Source of the DNA: FEN-1139 sp964396375
Lineage (GTDB): Bacteria > Myxococcota_A > Polyangia > Polyangiales > Polyangiaceae
Direction: 5' to 3'
NCBI GenBank assembly: GCA_964396375.1
Contig: CAYNEY010000005.1
Location: 1-64,000, forward strand
DNA: 64,000 bases
Shown here in pieces: positions 16,744 through 25,748 of this stretch. The translations under genes were made by a program, and so were the position numbers. Each line of letters starts with the position of its first letter. Position 1 is the stretch's first letter. The notes beneath the pieces were generated by a model. The model worked only from the letters and a program-made list of their open reading frames with translations, was not told the DNA's origin and searched no databases.

Positions 16744-18831
16744 CTACTTTGCCTTCTTCGCCAGTTCTTGCTTGTACTTGTCGATCAACTCTTCACTGAT
16801 CGACTGCGGAACGGGAGCGTACCGCGAAAACTCCATCGTGAATTCGGCTTTGCCTTGGGTCGCGGACCGAAGAGCAGTCGAGAATCCGAACATCTCCGAG
16901 AGCGGTACGTCCGCCTCCACGCGCGAGAAGCCCTCACCCTCGGTGGAACCGATGATGATCCCGCGCCGTTGCATGAGTAGGCCGACCATGCCGCCTTGGA
17001 ATTGGCTCGGTCCCTCCACCACCGTCTTCATCAACGGCTCGAGGATGTGCGGAGCTGCGCGATGGTACGATTCACGCCAGGCTCCACGCGCCGCCTCCTG
17101 GAAAGCGATGTCCGAGGAGTCTACCGCATGGGACGCGCCGTCGTTCAGGGTCACCGACACTCCAGTCACCGGCGCGCCGATCAGCGCGCCCTTGGCCAAC
17201 ATCGAGAGGAACCCCTTCTCGACCGACGAGATGTACTCACGGGGCACGGCACCACCGACGATCTGATCGTCGAACCGGAATGGTGCCTCCGTGTACGGCT
17301 CAATGTACCCAGCCACGCGCCCGAACTGGCCCGACCCGCCCGTCTGCTTCTTGTGGGTGTAGCTGTAGTCGACGCGCCGCGTGATGGTCTCACGGTAGGC
17401 GACCCGCGGCGGGCTCGTCACCACCTCGGCCGAATACTCGCGGCGCATGCGCTCGATGTACACGTCGAGGTGAAGCTCTCCCATGCCTGAGATCACCGTC
17501 TCGCCTGTCTCCGGGTCGGCACCGACCCGGAAGGTCGGGTCTTCCTTGGTGAAACGGCGGAGGGCCTTCGACATGTTGGTCTGAGCCTTGTTGTCCTTGG
17601 GGGTGACGGTGAGCGAGATCACCGGCTCGGGCACGAACATCGAGGTCATCGCGACGTTCATCTCACCGTCAGTAAAGGTGTCTCCCGAGTTGCAGTCGAT
17701 GCCGAACATGGCCACGATGTCACCGGCCGAGGCCTGATCGATCTCCTCCATCTCGTCGGCATGCATGCGAACCAGACGCCCCACCTTGTGGCGCTTCCCG
17801 CTCCGGGTATTGGTGATCTCGCTGCCCTTGCCCATCTGCCCCTGATAGACGCGCAGGTAGGAGAGCTGTCCGTAGCGCCCGTCTTCGAGCTTGAAAGCCA
17901 ACGTCACCAAAGGCTTCTTAGGATCGCTCTCGAGCAGCACCTCAGCCTCGTCGTGGCTGAGGTCGACCGCTTTGTTCACCACTTCGCCGGGATGCGGCAG
18001 AAAGGCGTTCACTCCGTCGAGCAGCAGCTGGATCCCCTTGTTCTTATAGGCGGAACCCATCATCACCGGGGCTACCTGAAGTGCAATGGTGGCCTTGCGC
18101 AGCGCAGCGATTACGAGCGCCTCGGTAACGCGTTCCTCCAAGATTGCCTCGGTCAAGTCGTCCGAGAACATCGAGATCGCGTCCAGCATCTCCTCGCGCG
18201 CTCGCGCGGCCTCTTCTACCATCGAGTCCGGGATCGGGCTCTCGACGATCTTCTCGCCGTTCGCGCCTTCGAAGGTGAAGGCCTTCATGCGAATCAGATC
18301 CACCACACCTTCGAACTTGTCCTCGAGCCCGAGAGGCAACTGCACCAACACTGGGTTCAGCTTGAGCTTCTCACGCAGCTGCTCCTTGACACGAACCGGG
18401 TTGGCACCCGCCCGATCGCACTTGTTGACAAAGGCAATACGCGGCACGCCGTAGCGCCGCATCTGCCGGTCAACGGTCAGAGACTGAGACTGAACGCCTG
18501 CGACCGCGCACAGCACCAACACCGCCCCGTCGAGGACGCGCAGCGCCCGTTCGACCTCGATGGTGAAATCGACGTGTCCAGGAGTGTCGATGATGTTGAT
18601 GTGACAGTCGCCCCACGTGCAGTGGGTAGCCGCTGACTGGATGGTGATCCCACGCTCGCGCTCGAGATCCATCGAGTCCATCGTCGCACCCACGCCGTCC
18701 TTGCCCTTGACGTCATGGACGGCGTGAATCCGCTTGGTGTAGAAGAGCATCCGTTCGGTCAAGGTGGTCTTGCCCGAATCGATGTGCGCGCTGATGCCGA
18801 TATTTCTGAGTCTCTCAAATTCAGTAGTCAC
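16744..18831 (-). CDS. fusA: Elongation factor G (spd/mitochondrial-like type)
   Basis: The protein has 695 residues starting at GTG 18831, with GGAG five bases upstream; the nearby upstream ATG is out of frame and stops at once. All EF-G domains are present. The GTPase domain has AHIDSGKTTLTE (G1), RGITIQSAAT (G2), DTPGHVDF (G3) and NKCDRAGAN (G4). EF-G catalyses GTP-dependent translocation of tRNA and mRNA on the ribosome. The HIDSGKTT P-loop and the GKDGVGATMDSMDLERERGITIQSA switch region resemble the spd-type/mitochondrial EFG1 group rather than canonical bacterial EF-G (HIDAGKTT), so a second fusA within the str operon elsewhere is likely. It leads the operon that includes the RecA-SLOG gene. 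Confidence 0.92.
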   Translation of the reverse strand: MTTEFERLRNIGISAHIDSGKTTLTERMLFYTKRIHAVHDVKGKDGVGATMDSMDLERERGITIQSAATHCTWGDCHINIIDTPGHVDFTIEVERALRVLDGAVLVLCAVAGVQSQSLTVDRQMRRYGVPRIAFVNKCDRAGANPVRVKEQLREKLKLNPVLVQLPLGLEDKFEGVVDLIRMKAFTFEGANGEKIVESPIPDSMVEEAARAREEMLDAISMFSDDLTEAILEERVTEALVIAALRKATIALQVAPVMMGSAYKNKGIQLLLDGVNAFLPHPGEVVNKAVDLSHDEAEVLLESDPKKPLVTLAFKLEDGRYGQLSYLRVYQGQMGKGSEITNTRSGKRHKVGRLVRMHADEMEEIDQASAGDIVAMFGIDCNSGDTFTDGEMNVAMTSMFVPEPVISLTVTPKDNKAQTNMSKALRRFTKEDPTFRVGADPETGETVISGMGELHLDVYIERMRREYSAEVVTSPPRVAYRETITRRVDYSYTHKKQTGGSGQFGRVAGYIEPYTEAPFRFDDQIVGGAVPREYISSVEKGFLSMLAKGALIGAPVTGVSVTLNDGASHAVDSSDIAFQEAARGAWRESYHRAAPHILEPLMKTVVEGPSQFQGGMVGLLMQRRGIIIGSTEGEGFSRVEADVPLSEMFGFSTALRSATQGKAEFTMEFSRYAPVPQSISEELIDKYKQELAKKAK

Positions 18832-19197
18832 GACGACTCCGTGCCCATCCGGGGGACCCCGCGGGCGCTCGACCCGGGGGCATAGTCAGAAACAAGTAGG
18901 CGCGCGCAATAGTGTCAACTTCTGGATCGTGCCAGCCAAATCCGCGAGTTCTCCCCCGGCGGGAGAGCGTCCGGCGGGACGGTGTCAGGGACAAACCCCG
19001 AGATCGACCTAGGCTTTGTCATGGCGGTGTGGGCTCACCGAATCATCGGTCTCACTCGCCGTCGGCGGGGCAAATTGCAGCTTCTCCAGAACCCAGCGGA
19101 GCCGAGCCTCGTCGCCGGGGACCTTTGGCCGCGCGGTCAGTAAAGCTCCATTACTTGGCCCAGAGGCCCCCCGGTCGGTAGTGACGAACCCTCAGTC
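18832..19197. other. Divergent intergenic region, no gene seen
   Basis: About 366 bases separate fusA and the penicillin-binding protein gene. Frames crossing it lack codon bias or recognisable protein. Apart from the possible fusA promoter I see several GC-rich short inverted repeats, such as TCTCCCCCGGCGGGAGA at about 18949-18965, but no tRNA. Confidence 0.4.
18890..18918 (-). promoter_or_regulatory. Possible promoter upstream of fusA
   Basis: On the minus strand TTGACA lies at 18918-18913, followed after 17 bases by TTGTTT at 18895-18890, a weak -10. It is about 60 bases before the GTG start. The -35 is perfect but the -10 matches only half the consensus. Confidence 0.3.
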
Positions 19198-20493
19198 ATG
19201 AAGAGATGGTCTCGCTTCGTTGGCCTCGGAACGGCACTCGGGATCGGCGCCGCTTTGGTACCGTTGATGCAGACTGGACTGGATCGTCCCGCGCTCAGCC
19301 GGGCCCTGTCACGACGGGTGAAGGATCCGTTTGCGACCCAGAAGACCCCCGATCTTCGAGAAATCTCCCTCATCAAGACCGAGATCGGGAAGGGTGGCGT
19401 CACCGTGCCCCTCAAATCCGGACAAACCGCGGAGCTTACGCTGGATCCGGAGCTTCAGCGCTCGGTTGTGGGAGAGATGCGCAACTACAAGATCCCCGAG
19501 GCCGGCGTGGTGCTGATGGACATCCGCTCCGGCAGACTGCTGGTCTACGCCAGCCATGTCAAAGAGGGTGAGCCCTTCGACGTGAACCTGCGCGCCGAGG
19601 CCCCTGCGGCCAGCGTCTTCAAGGTGGTCACAGGAGCAGCGTTGGTCGAGCGTGCACAGCTGAACGCGCACACCACCGAATGCTACCATGGGGGACGAAG
19701 CCGAATCTTGGCAAGCGAGCTCCTCGACGATCCGACACGGGACAAGTCGTGCGCCACCCTCGAGGCGGCGATGGGCCGCAGCCTCAACGTGGTCTTTGGG
19801 AAGTTAGCGAAAAAGCACCTTAGCGCGGCCGACGTGGTGGCAACCGCCGGCGCCTTCGGGTTCGGGGCGCCCATCCCGTTCGTGGTTCACAACGAGCCCC
19901 CCAAGATCGAGATCCCAGACGATCCGCTCGAGTTCGCCCGAGCTGCTGCAGGCTTCTGGCACACTACCCTCTCGCCCCTGTCGGCGGTGAGCCTGGCGCA
20001 GACGGTAGCCAGCCGCGGCATAACCCTGCAACCCGTGATCGTGAGCCGAGTCACTGAGGCCGGCAAACCCATCTGGGAGGCCCCCTCCGAGCCGGCGGTG
20101 GTGCGGCGCGCCATCAAGCCAGCCACGGCGGCCGAGCTTACGACCATGATGAACACGACAGTGAAGGATGGTTCCGCACGGAGCGCCTTCGTCGATCGCC
20201 GCGGGAATCCGTATCTGCCGGGCATCGAGGTGGCAGGCAAGACCGGCACCTTGACCCGCTACGAACAGAACCGTCACTACACGTGGTTCGTCGGGTTTGC
20301 ACCCTCGGCAAAACCCGAGGTTGCCATCGCCGCCTTGGTCGTGAACACCCCCGAATGGCGAATCAAGGCGAGCGAACTCGCTCGCGACACGCTTCGGGGC
20401 TACTTCGCGAAAAACGGTGTGCCAAACGTCAGCGCTCCCAGCACCTACCGAACGCAGGTCACCGAGCCGAATCCGGCCAGTTCCGGCCAATAG
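19198..20493 (+). CDS. Penicillin-binding protein, transpeptidase domain
   Basis: The protein has 431 residues from ATG 19198. An N-terminal hydrophobic helix (residues ~8-26) anchors it in the inner membrane with the rest periplasmic. The transpeptidase domain shows all three active-site motifs: SVFK with Ser139, SLN at 195-197, and KTGT at 348-351. DD-transpeptidases of this type crosslink the peptide stems of peptidoglycan. It is shorter than typical class B PBPs and lacks a clear dimerisation domain, resembling the monofunctional PbpA/MrcA-like single-domain proteins. It is a single gene, divergent from fusA, with no division or elongation genes next to it. Confidence 0.88.
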   Translation: MKRWSRFVGLGTALGIGAALVPLMQTGLDRPALSRALSRRVKDPFATQKTPDLREISLIKTEIGKGGVTVPLKSGQTAELTLDPELQRSVVGEMRNYKIPEAGVVLMDIRSGRLLVYASHVKEGEPFDVNLRAEAPAASVFKVVTGAALVERAQLNAHTTECYHGGRSRILASELLDDPTRDKSCATLEAAMGRSLNVVFGKLAKKHLSAADVVATAGAFGFGAPIPFVVHNEPPKIEIPDDPLEFARAAAGFWHTTLSPLSAVSLAQTVASRGITLQPVIVSRVTEAGKPIWEAPSEPAVVRRAIKPATAAELTTMMNTTVKDGSARSAFVDRRGNPYLPGIEVAGKTGTLTRYEQNRHYTWFVGFAPSAKPEVAIAALVVNTPEWRIKASELARDTLRGYFAKNGVPNVSAPSTYRTQVTEPNPASSGQ

Positions 20494-20720
20494 AGCCCAT
20501 TCGCCTTTCAGCCGGTGAAGCTCCCTGGTGAACTGCGCTGCCAAAGCCCCCTAGCGAAGCGGGTCGGCCACCAGGACAGAGGCTCCGCCTGCTGTTTCGG
20601 TCTCTCCATGCCCTTAGGTAAGGACGCCTCCGTCCGTTCCTTCTGATTGGAACACCCGCAGCCCCGGTTGCGGAAAAGTCCCTGGATGCGAAGGCAAACC
20701 CTGTCTGCTAGGATTGTATC

Positions 20721-20975
20721 GTGCAAGTGGTGCTGAGAAAGCTCGGTCGCGGCGCCCGTGCCGTGAGTGGGCGGCTCGTGAGAGCCCCGCGGAAGGGTTC
20801 GGTCGTCGTGATCGAATTCTCCGACGGAATGCACGAGTACGTGACCACGCCGGTACGACGAGTCTTGCGCCTGGCAAGTCGCGACGTGTTCTACATCGAG
20901 ACCGTCAACAGTCGCTATCGGTTGGAGGTGCGGGACCGCGAGCCGCCCGCCATGGACGACGTCTCGAGCGGCTGA
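20721..20975 (+). CDS. Small conserved-looking protein
   Basis: The protein has 84 residues from GTG 20721 and good third-position G/C. It is basic at the N-terminus and then alternates as beta strands: GSVVVIEFSDGMHEYVTTP, RVLRLASRDVFYIETVN and SRYRLEVRD. This looks like a small all-beta fold that might bind nucleic acid or ligand, but I recognise no family. An overlapping frame on the same strand is rejected for weaker codon bias. Confidence 0.55.
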   Translation: MQVVLRKLGRGARAVSGRLVRAPRKGSVVVIEFSDGMHEYVTTPVRRVLRLASRDVFYIETVNSRYRLEVRDREPPAMDDVSSG

Positions 20976-21110
20976 TACCAAGGCGGCAGGGTGGCTCCGA
21001 TCCGAACGCCGGCCGTCGTTGCCGAGGCAACTCAGGCTGGCGCTCAGTCGGCACATCGGCTATGTGCGGGCTCGGTTCTCGAGCGAACCGTTTCGTGGAG
21101 ACAGGAGCCG

Positions 21111-21266
21111 ATGGGAAACTTCGATCGTAGGAATTCTCGGAAGATGACGCGTCGCGACGCGCAAACCGCCAAGAAGGCGCGGGAGAAGCGACACGCGGAA
21201 CTGGTCAGAAAGGCCCGGCAGGCGGCAGCAACGCCGAAGAAGCGCGGTTCGCGAAGCGCGAGCTAA
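21111..21266 (+). CDS. Very small highly basic protein
   Basis: The protein has 51 residues from ATG 21111, with GGAG eight bases upstream. It is rich in Arg, Lys and Ala: MGNFDRRNSRKMTRRDAQ, followed by a continuous basic helix and a KKRGSRSAS tail. The composition is that of a ribosome-associated or nucleic-acid-binding peptide. The longer frame starting at 20991 has no signal or bias and is not used. Its end overlaps by four bases the convergent lipoprotein gene. Confidence 0.6.
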   Translation: MGNFDRRNSRKMTRRDAQTAKKAREKRHAELVRKARQAAATPKKRGSRSAS

Positions 21267-21742
21267 CGCAACGTTCGACTCGGTCGATGCACATCCGGGC
21301 GGGCACGGTCGATCTCCGGCAGCATCTCACCGAAGAGCCCCACGTCGCCGCCGTGTCGTGTCTCCCGCACCAATACCCAGCCCAGCTCCACGCGGTTCTC
21401 CCATTCTTGAGTCACGTTCGTCGCGCGGAGCAGACTGTCGGTCACGCTTGACCAAGAGAAGCTCACCCCCACCACGGCGTGCTCCTCATCGCGTAGGCTG
21501 ACGTTGGTGACCTCCACGTCCAAGATCCGAATCTGGCCACCCCAGAGCTTACGACGCAGCTGGTAGTCCTCGCGCACCTGGGGCTCCACCATCTCCATCA
21601 CCACACCCATCTGCCCAAACCGTGCGGCGAGATTCAGCTCGCGAGCTCGATCGCTGACCCGCTGCAGAGGGGGTACTCCCCCGAGACAGCTGAGCGTGGT
21701 GAGGGCGGCGACGAGGAGCAGCAGCAACCACCGGAGAGGCAT
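21263..21742 (-). CDS. Small lipoprotein, last gene of the surface operon
   Basis: The protein has 159 residues from ATG 21742 (MPLRWLLLLL); upstream starts would overlap the preceding gene. The signal peptide ends LTTLSC, a plausible lipobox. The mature part begins with a helix (RVSDRARELNLAARFGQMGVVMEMV) and continues as beta strands, a shape seen in small NTF2-like or SnoaL-like accessory lipoproteins. Family not recognised. It lies 58 bases after the large propeller/barrel gene on the same strand, so it may assist that outer-membrane protein. Confidence 0.72.
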   Translation of the reverse strand: MPLRWLLLLLVAALTTLSCLGGVPPLQRVSDRARELNLAARFGQMGVVMEMVEPQVREDYQLRRKLWGGQIRILDVEVTNVSLRDEEHAVVGVSFSWSSVTDSLLRATNVTQEWENRVELGWVLVRETRHGGDVGLFGEMLPEIDRARPDVHRPSRTLR

Positions 21743-21800
21743 GGGGCACTCGTACCACGACCCGTCGTGATCGGACAATCGTCGTGGGATGGCACGCCCA

Positions 21801-24707
21801 TCAGAGCGCACTTGTCATGACCAGGTAACCCGCACCACCAGGCAGGGCCTCTGGATCGGTGCCCCGCGAGTAACCGAGCGCCCAACGCATCGAGCGCCGG
21901 TATCCGAGGATCATGTCCCAGAACAACTCGGCAGAGAGCGAGAGATGGAACGGCTCGAGGGGGTGGTCAGGGTCGAACTCGGTGAAGGCTCCGCCCCAAT
22001 CGCTGGAGAAGGCCAAACCGAGTCGGCGCACGAAAAAGGGCAAGGTGCTGATGCCGCGATCGACGGTGAGCAGGGGGAACCGATACTCCACCTGCCCGAG
22101 TACCAGACGACGCCCACGGAACCGCGCGCTTGGATAGCCACGCAATCCAAAGCGACTCACGCCTTGATTGCGCAGGAGTGCGTTCAAGAGATCGGTTTGT
22201 TGCAGCCCGCCGAGACCCCAAATCGCCCCTGCGCGCCCCTGGCTCGCGGCAAGCGAGAGCCGGAGCGCCAACACGTGCTGCGCGCGCGGCCAAAGTGGAA
22301 GGTACCCGCCAGTCTGTACGGAGGTCGACACCCCTTCGAGTTCACCACCAAGCCGTGGATCGGAGACGTCGAGGTTGGCATTGACGAAGAACCCTCGCTC
22401 ATACCCAACCGACGCCGCGTACCATTCGAGGCTCGAGTAGCTATAGCCGAGACTGAGGGTTCCGAGCGTTCCACGAAAGGGGTCGCTCGGAACGGTTCCG
22501 TAGGGGTCAGCGCGGACGCCGGTTGGTAGCTCGGAGCTCACCCGGGTCATTCGGTAGGCCAGCTCGACGAACTCACCGGCGTACTGGGCTGGAAAGGGAA
22601 TGCTCAAGCGACTCTCGGCGCCGAGCCGCGTCTCGGTGATACGTGAAGCCGCACTCCCATACTCGTAGCGGAGGTCCGGATCCGAGGTACGGAAGGCGGA
22701 CATGCCGAACCCGACCGGCAAGCGTCGATATTGGTAGCCCGCACGCAGATCGGGTTGGTTGCCCTCTGGCTCGAATGTGGCCACGCTCGAGAATCGGTGG
22801 CGGTCGATGGCGTCACTGCCCGACATCCCGAGCAGAAGCCGCGTACCCGCGGGATCGTGGCGAAGATCGAGTTCGAGCGCGCGAGGTCTGAGCGAGGGCA
22901 ACGCCCGGTAGGGCTCCGCCGAGCCGAGCGCGGGGGCCCCGAAGTCCGGAGCGTCAGGGGATCTTGGGGGAGGGTCGGAGACTTCAGCGTCGAGCGAACG
23001 CACGAGTTCGAACTCGTAGAGATCGAAGCCGTCCGAACTGTAGCCCACATAGAAGAGCGTTTTCTGATCGGGCGAGACCTCCGGCATGAATGCGCCCGTG
23101 CGGACCCGCGTGACTTGGCGCAGCTCTCCAAGTTCGATCTCAAAGGCGTAGATATTGGGAACCGAAGAGCGATCCGAAGAGAAATACAGGGTGCGGCCGT
23201 CCGGTGACCAGCTCGGCTGGCGATCGGTGGCACGGTCATTGGTGATTTCGAGCACCTCGCCGGTGCCGCGCGAAACGATCCGAATATCGCGATACCCACC
23301 CTTCTTGAACACCGTATAGGCGATCTTCTCGCCATTCGGCGAGAACCGTGGGGACCCTACCTGATCGAAGGGGGCACTTTCCACCAGCTCGCGCTCGTTG
23401 ACCAATTGGGTGCCGTCGAGCTCTGCCAACATCAAAGTGGTGGTTCCGGCTTGATTCGTCACGTAGGTGACGAACCGCCCGTCGGAGCTGACATCCGGAT
23501 CGCTGGCGCGCCGACCCACCGTCAACCGCACCGGATCGGCATTTGGTTGGCGACCATCGATTCGGTAAAGATCCGAGAAGGAGTATTGTCGGGGCGAAGG
23601 CGCCAGTGCCTCGAAGACTGCCTGACAGTCTCCAAACCAGCTGAGCGTATTCTGGGAGCTGCGCTGGATCGGCTCGACTTCACCCTCTGACCATGCCACG
23701 AACCCGGGCCGCTGCCGCCAGTCGTCGCGAAAGTAACTGACGCTGGAGGCAGTCCCGCAGGTCTTCGGGATGAAGCGTGGATTCGCAGTCGCGCCGCCGT
23801 GAAAACTGAGGCGCTTGCCTTCTCGCAGGCCCTGTTGCACAAGCTCCGCCAGTTGATGCGCGAAGTGCTGACGACGATTCTCTACGAACGCACGGTAGAG
23901 ATCCTCGACGGGACGCCCAGTGGCCCGGTACAGCGCCCGACTGATCCCGAACGGGACGATGTCGTCCCCAATATCAGTCACGATGCTCCCGAAGACGCTG
24001 GGCCCGTAGAGTCGTTCGATGAACTCGACGAAGTGCGCACCGTACAGGTACCAAAGCCCTGCCCCCGGGTAGTGGCTCACCGTGCCACTTATCTGATCGA
24101 GAGTGGCCACGCGATCCTCGAGGAAGTTGGCGCGCAGCTGCATCTCGAACAGAGCAGAGCGCAGTCGCCCTCCTCCCGAGAGGCGTGTCTCGGCCAGCAC
24201 CGCCAAACCTTCGAGAAACCACCGTGGTAGGAGCTGATTGGGGATCCAGGTCTTGCCCAGCAACGAACTCACGGCCCCTGGTACACCCGAGGCTGTATCA
24301 ATATGCACGATGTGCGTCTGTTCGTGAGCGAGCAGGGTCGGCAGCCACTCGTCATAGTGGCTGAGGTTGTCCATCTCGGACGGGGCAGTGGCGTAAAGTA
24401 CGATCGAGGCATAGGGAAGAACGCTGGCGAAGCCGTTGGCGTCCTCGGAGCCGTCGGAGAGCACGATCTCGGTGGGCTCGCTCGGCCAGACACCCAACCA
24501 CTCCACCAGTCTCTCCTGGATCCCAGTGATGACCTGACCCGTACGGCGTGCCAGAGGCTCGAGACCGGCATGATAGTGGATGCGTGCGTGGGGAGTGGAG
24601 AGGGTGTACCAAGAAAGCCGGGGATCCTTGGCCAAGGCTGGTTTCGCGTCCGCTCCGAGCAAGATGAGCCCGAGGACGAGACCAAGGAAGGTACCGCGGG
24701 TGCTCAC
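21801..24707 (-). CDS. Outer-membrane protein: gluzincin protease-like, TolB-type propeller and beta-barrel
   Basis: The protein has 968 residues from GTG 24707, whose GTGA overlaps the stop of the PilZ gene by four bases, so translation is coupled. A signal peptide ends near PALA (residue ~26). Residues ~30-300 resemble the peptidase MA (gluzincin) family with HEQTH at 128-132 and a downstream WFLEG glutamate as third zinc ligand. Residues ~380-600 contain PD40/TolB propeller repeats (DVSSDGRFVTYVT, PRFSPNGEKIAYT, PSWSPDGRTLYFSSD, PEVSPDQKTLFYVG). Residues ~660-968 are beta-strand-rich, ending like a surface-antigen barrel. A zinc protease with a propeller anchored in the outer membrane is inferred. 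Comparable proteins are common in Bacteroidota and Myxococcota but poorly studied. Confidence 0.85.
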   Translation of the reverse strand: MSTRGTFLGLVLGLILLGADAKPALAKDPRLSWYTLSTPHARIHYHAGLEPLARRTGQVITGIQERLVEWLGVWPSEPTEIVLSDGSEDANGFASVLPYASIVLYATAPSEMDNLSHYDEWLPTLLAHEQTHIVHIDTASGVPGAVSSLLGKTWIPNQLLPRWFLEGLAVLAETRLSGGGRLRSALFEMQLRANFLEDRVATLDQISGTVSHYPGAGLWYLYGAHFVEFIERLYGPSVFGSIVTDIGDDIVPFGISRALYRATGRPVEDLYRAFVENRRQHFAHQLAELVQQGLREGKRLSFHGGATANPRFIPKTCGTASSVSYFRDDWRQRPGFVAWSEGEVEPIQRSSQNTLSWFGDCQAVFEALAPSPRQYSFSDLYRIDGRQPNADPVRLTVGRRASDPDVSSDGRFVTYVTNQAGTTTLMLAELDGTQLVNERELVESAPFDQVGSPRFSPNGEKIAYTVFKKGGYRDIRIVSRGTGEVLEITNDRATDRQPSWSPDGRTLYFSSDRSSVPNIYAFEIELGELRQVTRVRTGAFMPEVSPDQKTLFYVGYSSDGFDLYEFELVRSLDAEVSDPPPRSPDAPDFGAPALGSAEPYRALPSLRPRALELDLRHDPAGTRLLLGMSGSDAIDRHRFSSVATFEPEGNQPDLRAGYQYRRLPVGFGMSAFRTSDPDLRYEYGSAASRITETRLGAESRLSIPFPAQYAGEFVELAYRMTRVSSELPTGVRADPYGTVPSDPFRGTLGTLSLGYSYSSLEWYAASVGYERGFFVNANLDVSDPRLGGELEGVSTSVQTGGYLPLWPRAQHVLALRLSLAASQGRAGAIWGLGGLQQTDLLNALLRNQGVSRFGLRGYPSARFRGRRLVLGQVEYRFPLLTVDRGISTLPFFVRRLGLAFSSDWGGAFTEFDPDHPLEPFHLSLSAELFWDMILGYRRSMRWALGYSRGTDPEALPGGAGYLVMTSAL

Positions 24708-25720
24708 GAGCCTTCGAACAGCAGGGGTTCCCGGTTGCGCACGAAACGTTGGATGAGCGAGCGCGCCTCGGGTGTGACCGATGTCAACTTCACACCAAAG
24801 CCCGGCGCCAAACCAGCGTCACCGCGACCTTCGGTGAGCCAAGACACGGTTCCGGTCACCTCGCACTCGAGCGCCCCGGGAAACCGGAGTCGGATCATCA
24901 GGCACTGACCCACCACCTCACGCTGATAGGTGGAGATGAACAGCCCGCCGTGATCGATCACGTCGGCGTGATGAACCCCGCGGTAGAAGTTGCTCGGACC
25001 GTGGACGGAGAGCGCAACCTCGCAGACGCGCATCGGTTGGCTCTGAAGCAATCCGGGAGCGAGAACACCACTCGAAATCGACGAGGAGAACTCCCCATGC
25101 GACTCGGGAACATAACCGGGTCCCGACGCCGAACGCAGGGTGGCACCGAGGTCGACCGCCGGGGGCGATGCGGCAAGAAACGTCGATGAAGGCTGGGTGC
25201 CGAGTTCACGGTGCGCGAGGGGACCCGCAACGACGTCGGGAATGACCGGCGCGGGCATCGCCACCGGCGCGGGCATCGCCACCGGCGCGGGCATCGCCAC
25301 CGGCGCGGGCATCGCCACCGGCCCGGGCATCGCCACCGGCGCGGGCATCGCCACCGGCCCGGGCATCGCCACCGACGCGGGCATCGCCACCGGTGGATCC
25401 TGACCTGGTGCTGCGACCAGCCCGTGAAGCAACCCGAGTGAACCTGCCACGGATGCGATCGCGGTGTCGACCGCGGGATGGAAAATCACCTCTCGCTGCA
25501 GGAGTTCGAGCGCTTCTCGCACGAACCCGAGCGCTCGCGGGCCCGCCTCGGCGAGAGCGCGACCACCCGTAGTCTCGATGCTGTGCAGTTCCCCCATGGC
25601 GGAGGCAATGGGGCGAGCGACGACCATCAGCGGCTCCGGCACCTCGGGGTTCTGGAGCGCCGCGAGTCCCGCTGACAACTGAGTCCGCGCCGAGCGGGCC
25701 GATTCCAAGATGTCCACCAT
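24704..25720 (-). CDS. PilZ domain protein with VAMPAP repeat
   Basis: The protein has 338 residues from ATG 25720 (MVDILESARSA), with an AAAGGGGGG ribosome site upstream. Residues 1-~105 are helical. Residues ~110-157 are eight copies of a VAMPAP hexapeptide, a stiff extended spacer. Residues ~225-338 form a PilZ-type barrel: ADVIDHGGLFISTYQREVVGQ, LMIRLRFPGALECEVTGTVSW and PGFGVKLTSVTPEARSLIQ. The canonical RxxxR for cyclic di-GMP is not obvious, so it may be a non-binding PilZ adaptor like those named in gliding bacteria. It is the second gene of an operon starting with the formyltransferase-like gene (28 bp gap) and is coupled to the outer-membrane protein gene downstream. Confidence 0.8.
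   Translation of the reverse strand: MVDILESARSARTQLSAGLAALQNPEVPEPLMVVARPIASAMGELHSIETTGGRALAEAGPRALGFVREALELLQREVIFHPAVDTAIASVAGSLGLLHGLVAAPGQDPPVAMPASVAMPGPVAMPAPVAMPGPVAMPAPVAMPAPVAMPAPVAMPAPVIPDVVAGPLAHRELGTQPSSTFLAASPPAVDLGATLRSASGPGYVPESHGEFSSSISSGVLAPGLLQSQPMRVCEVALSVHGPSNFYRGVHHADVIDHGGLFISTYQREVVGQCLMIRLRFPGALECEVTGTVSWLTEGRGDAGLAPGFGVKLTSVTPEARSLIQRFVRNREPLLFEGS
25251..25394 (-). repeat. 18-bp tandem repeat, 8 copies, in PilZ gene
   Basis: Eight units of 18 bp, GCGGGCATCGCCACCGGC with few variants, encode on the minus strand VAMPAS, then VAMPGP or VAMPAP. High identity between units suggests recent expansion and likely length variation between strains. Confidence 0.95.
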
Positions 25721-25748
25721 GATCGCCCCCCTTTCTATGCCACAAATC

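Noticed and set aside
17761..18636. Plus-strand frame of 291 residues inside fusA
   Set aside because: Antisense to conserved EF-G motifs.
20714..21130. 138-residue frame overlapping the small 84-residue gene
   Set aside because: The frame starting at GTG 20721 has better third-position G/C and a beta-strand pattern; the longer frame is Arg-rich shadow.
25251..25394. Short tandem units resembling a CRISPR-like array
   Set aside because: The 18-bp units have no spacers between them and translate as the VAMPAP protein repeat.
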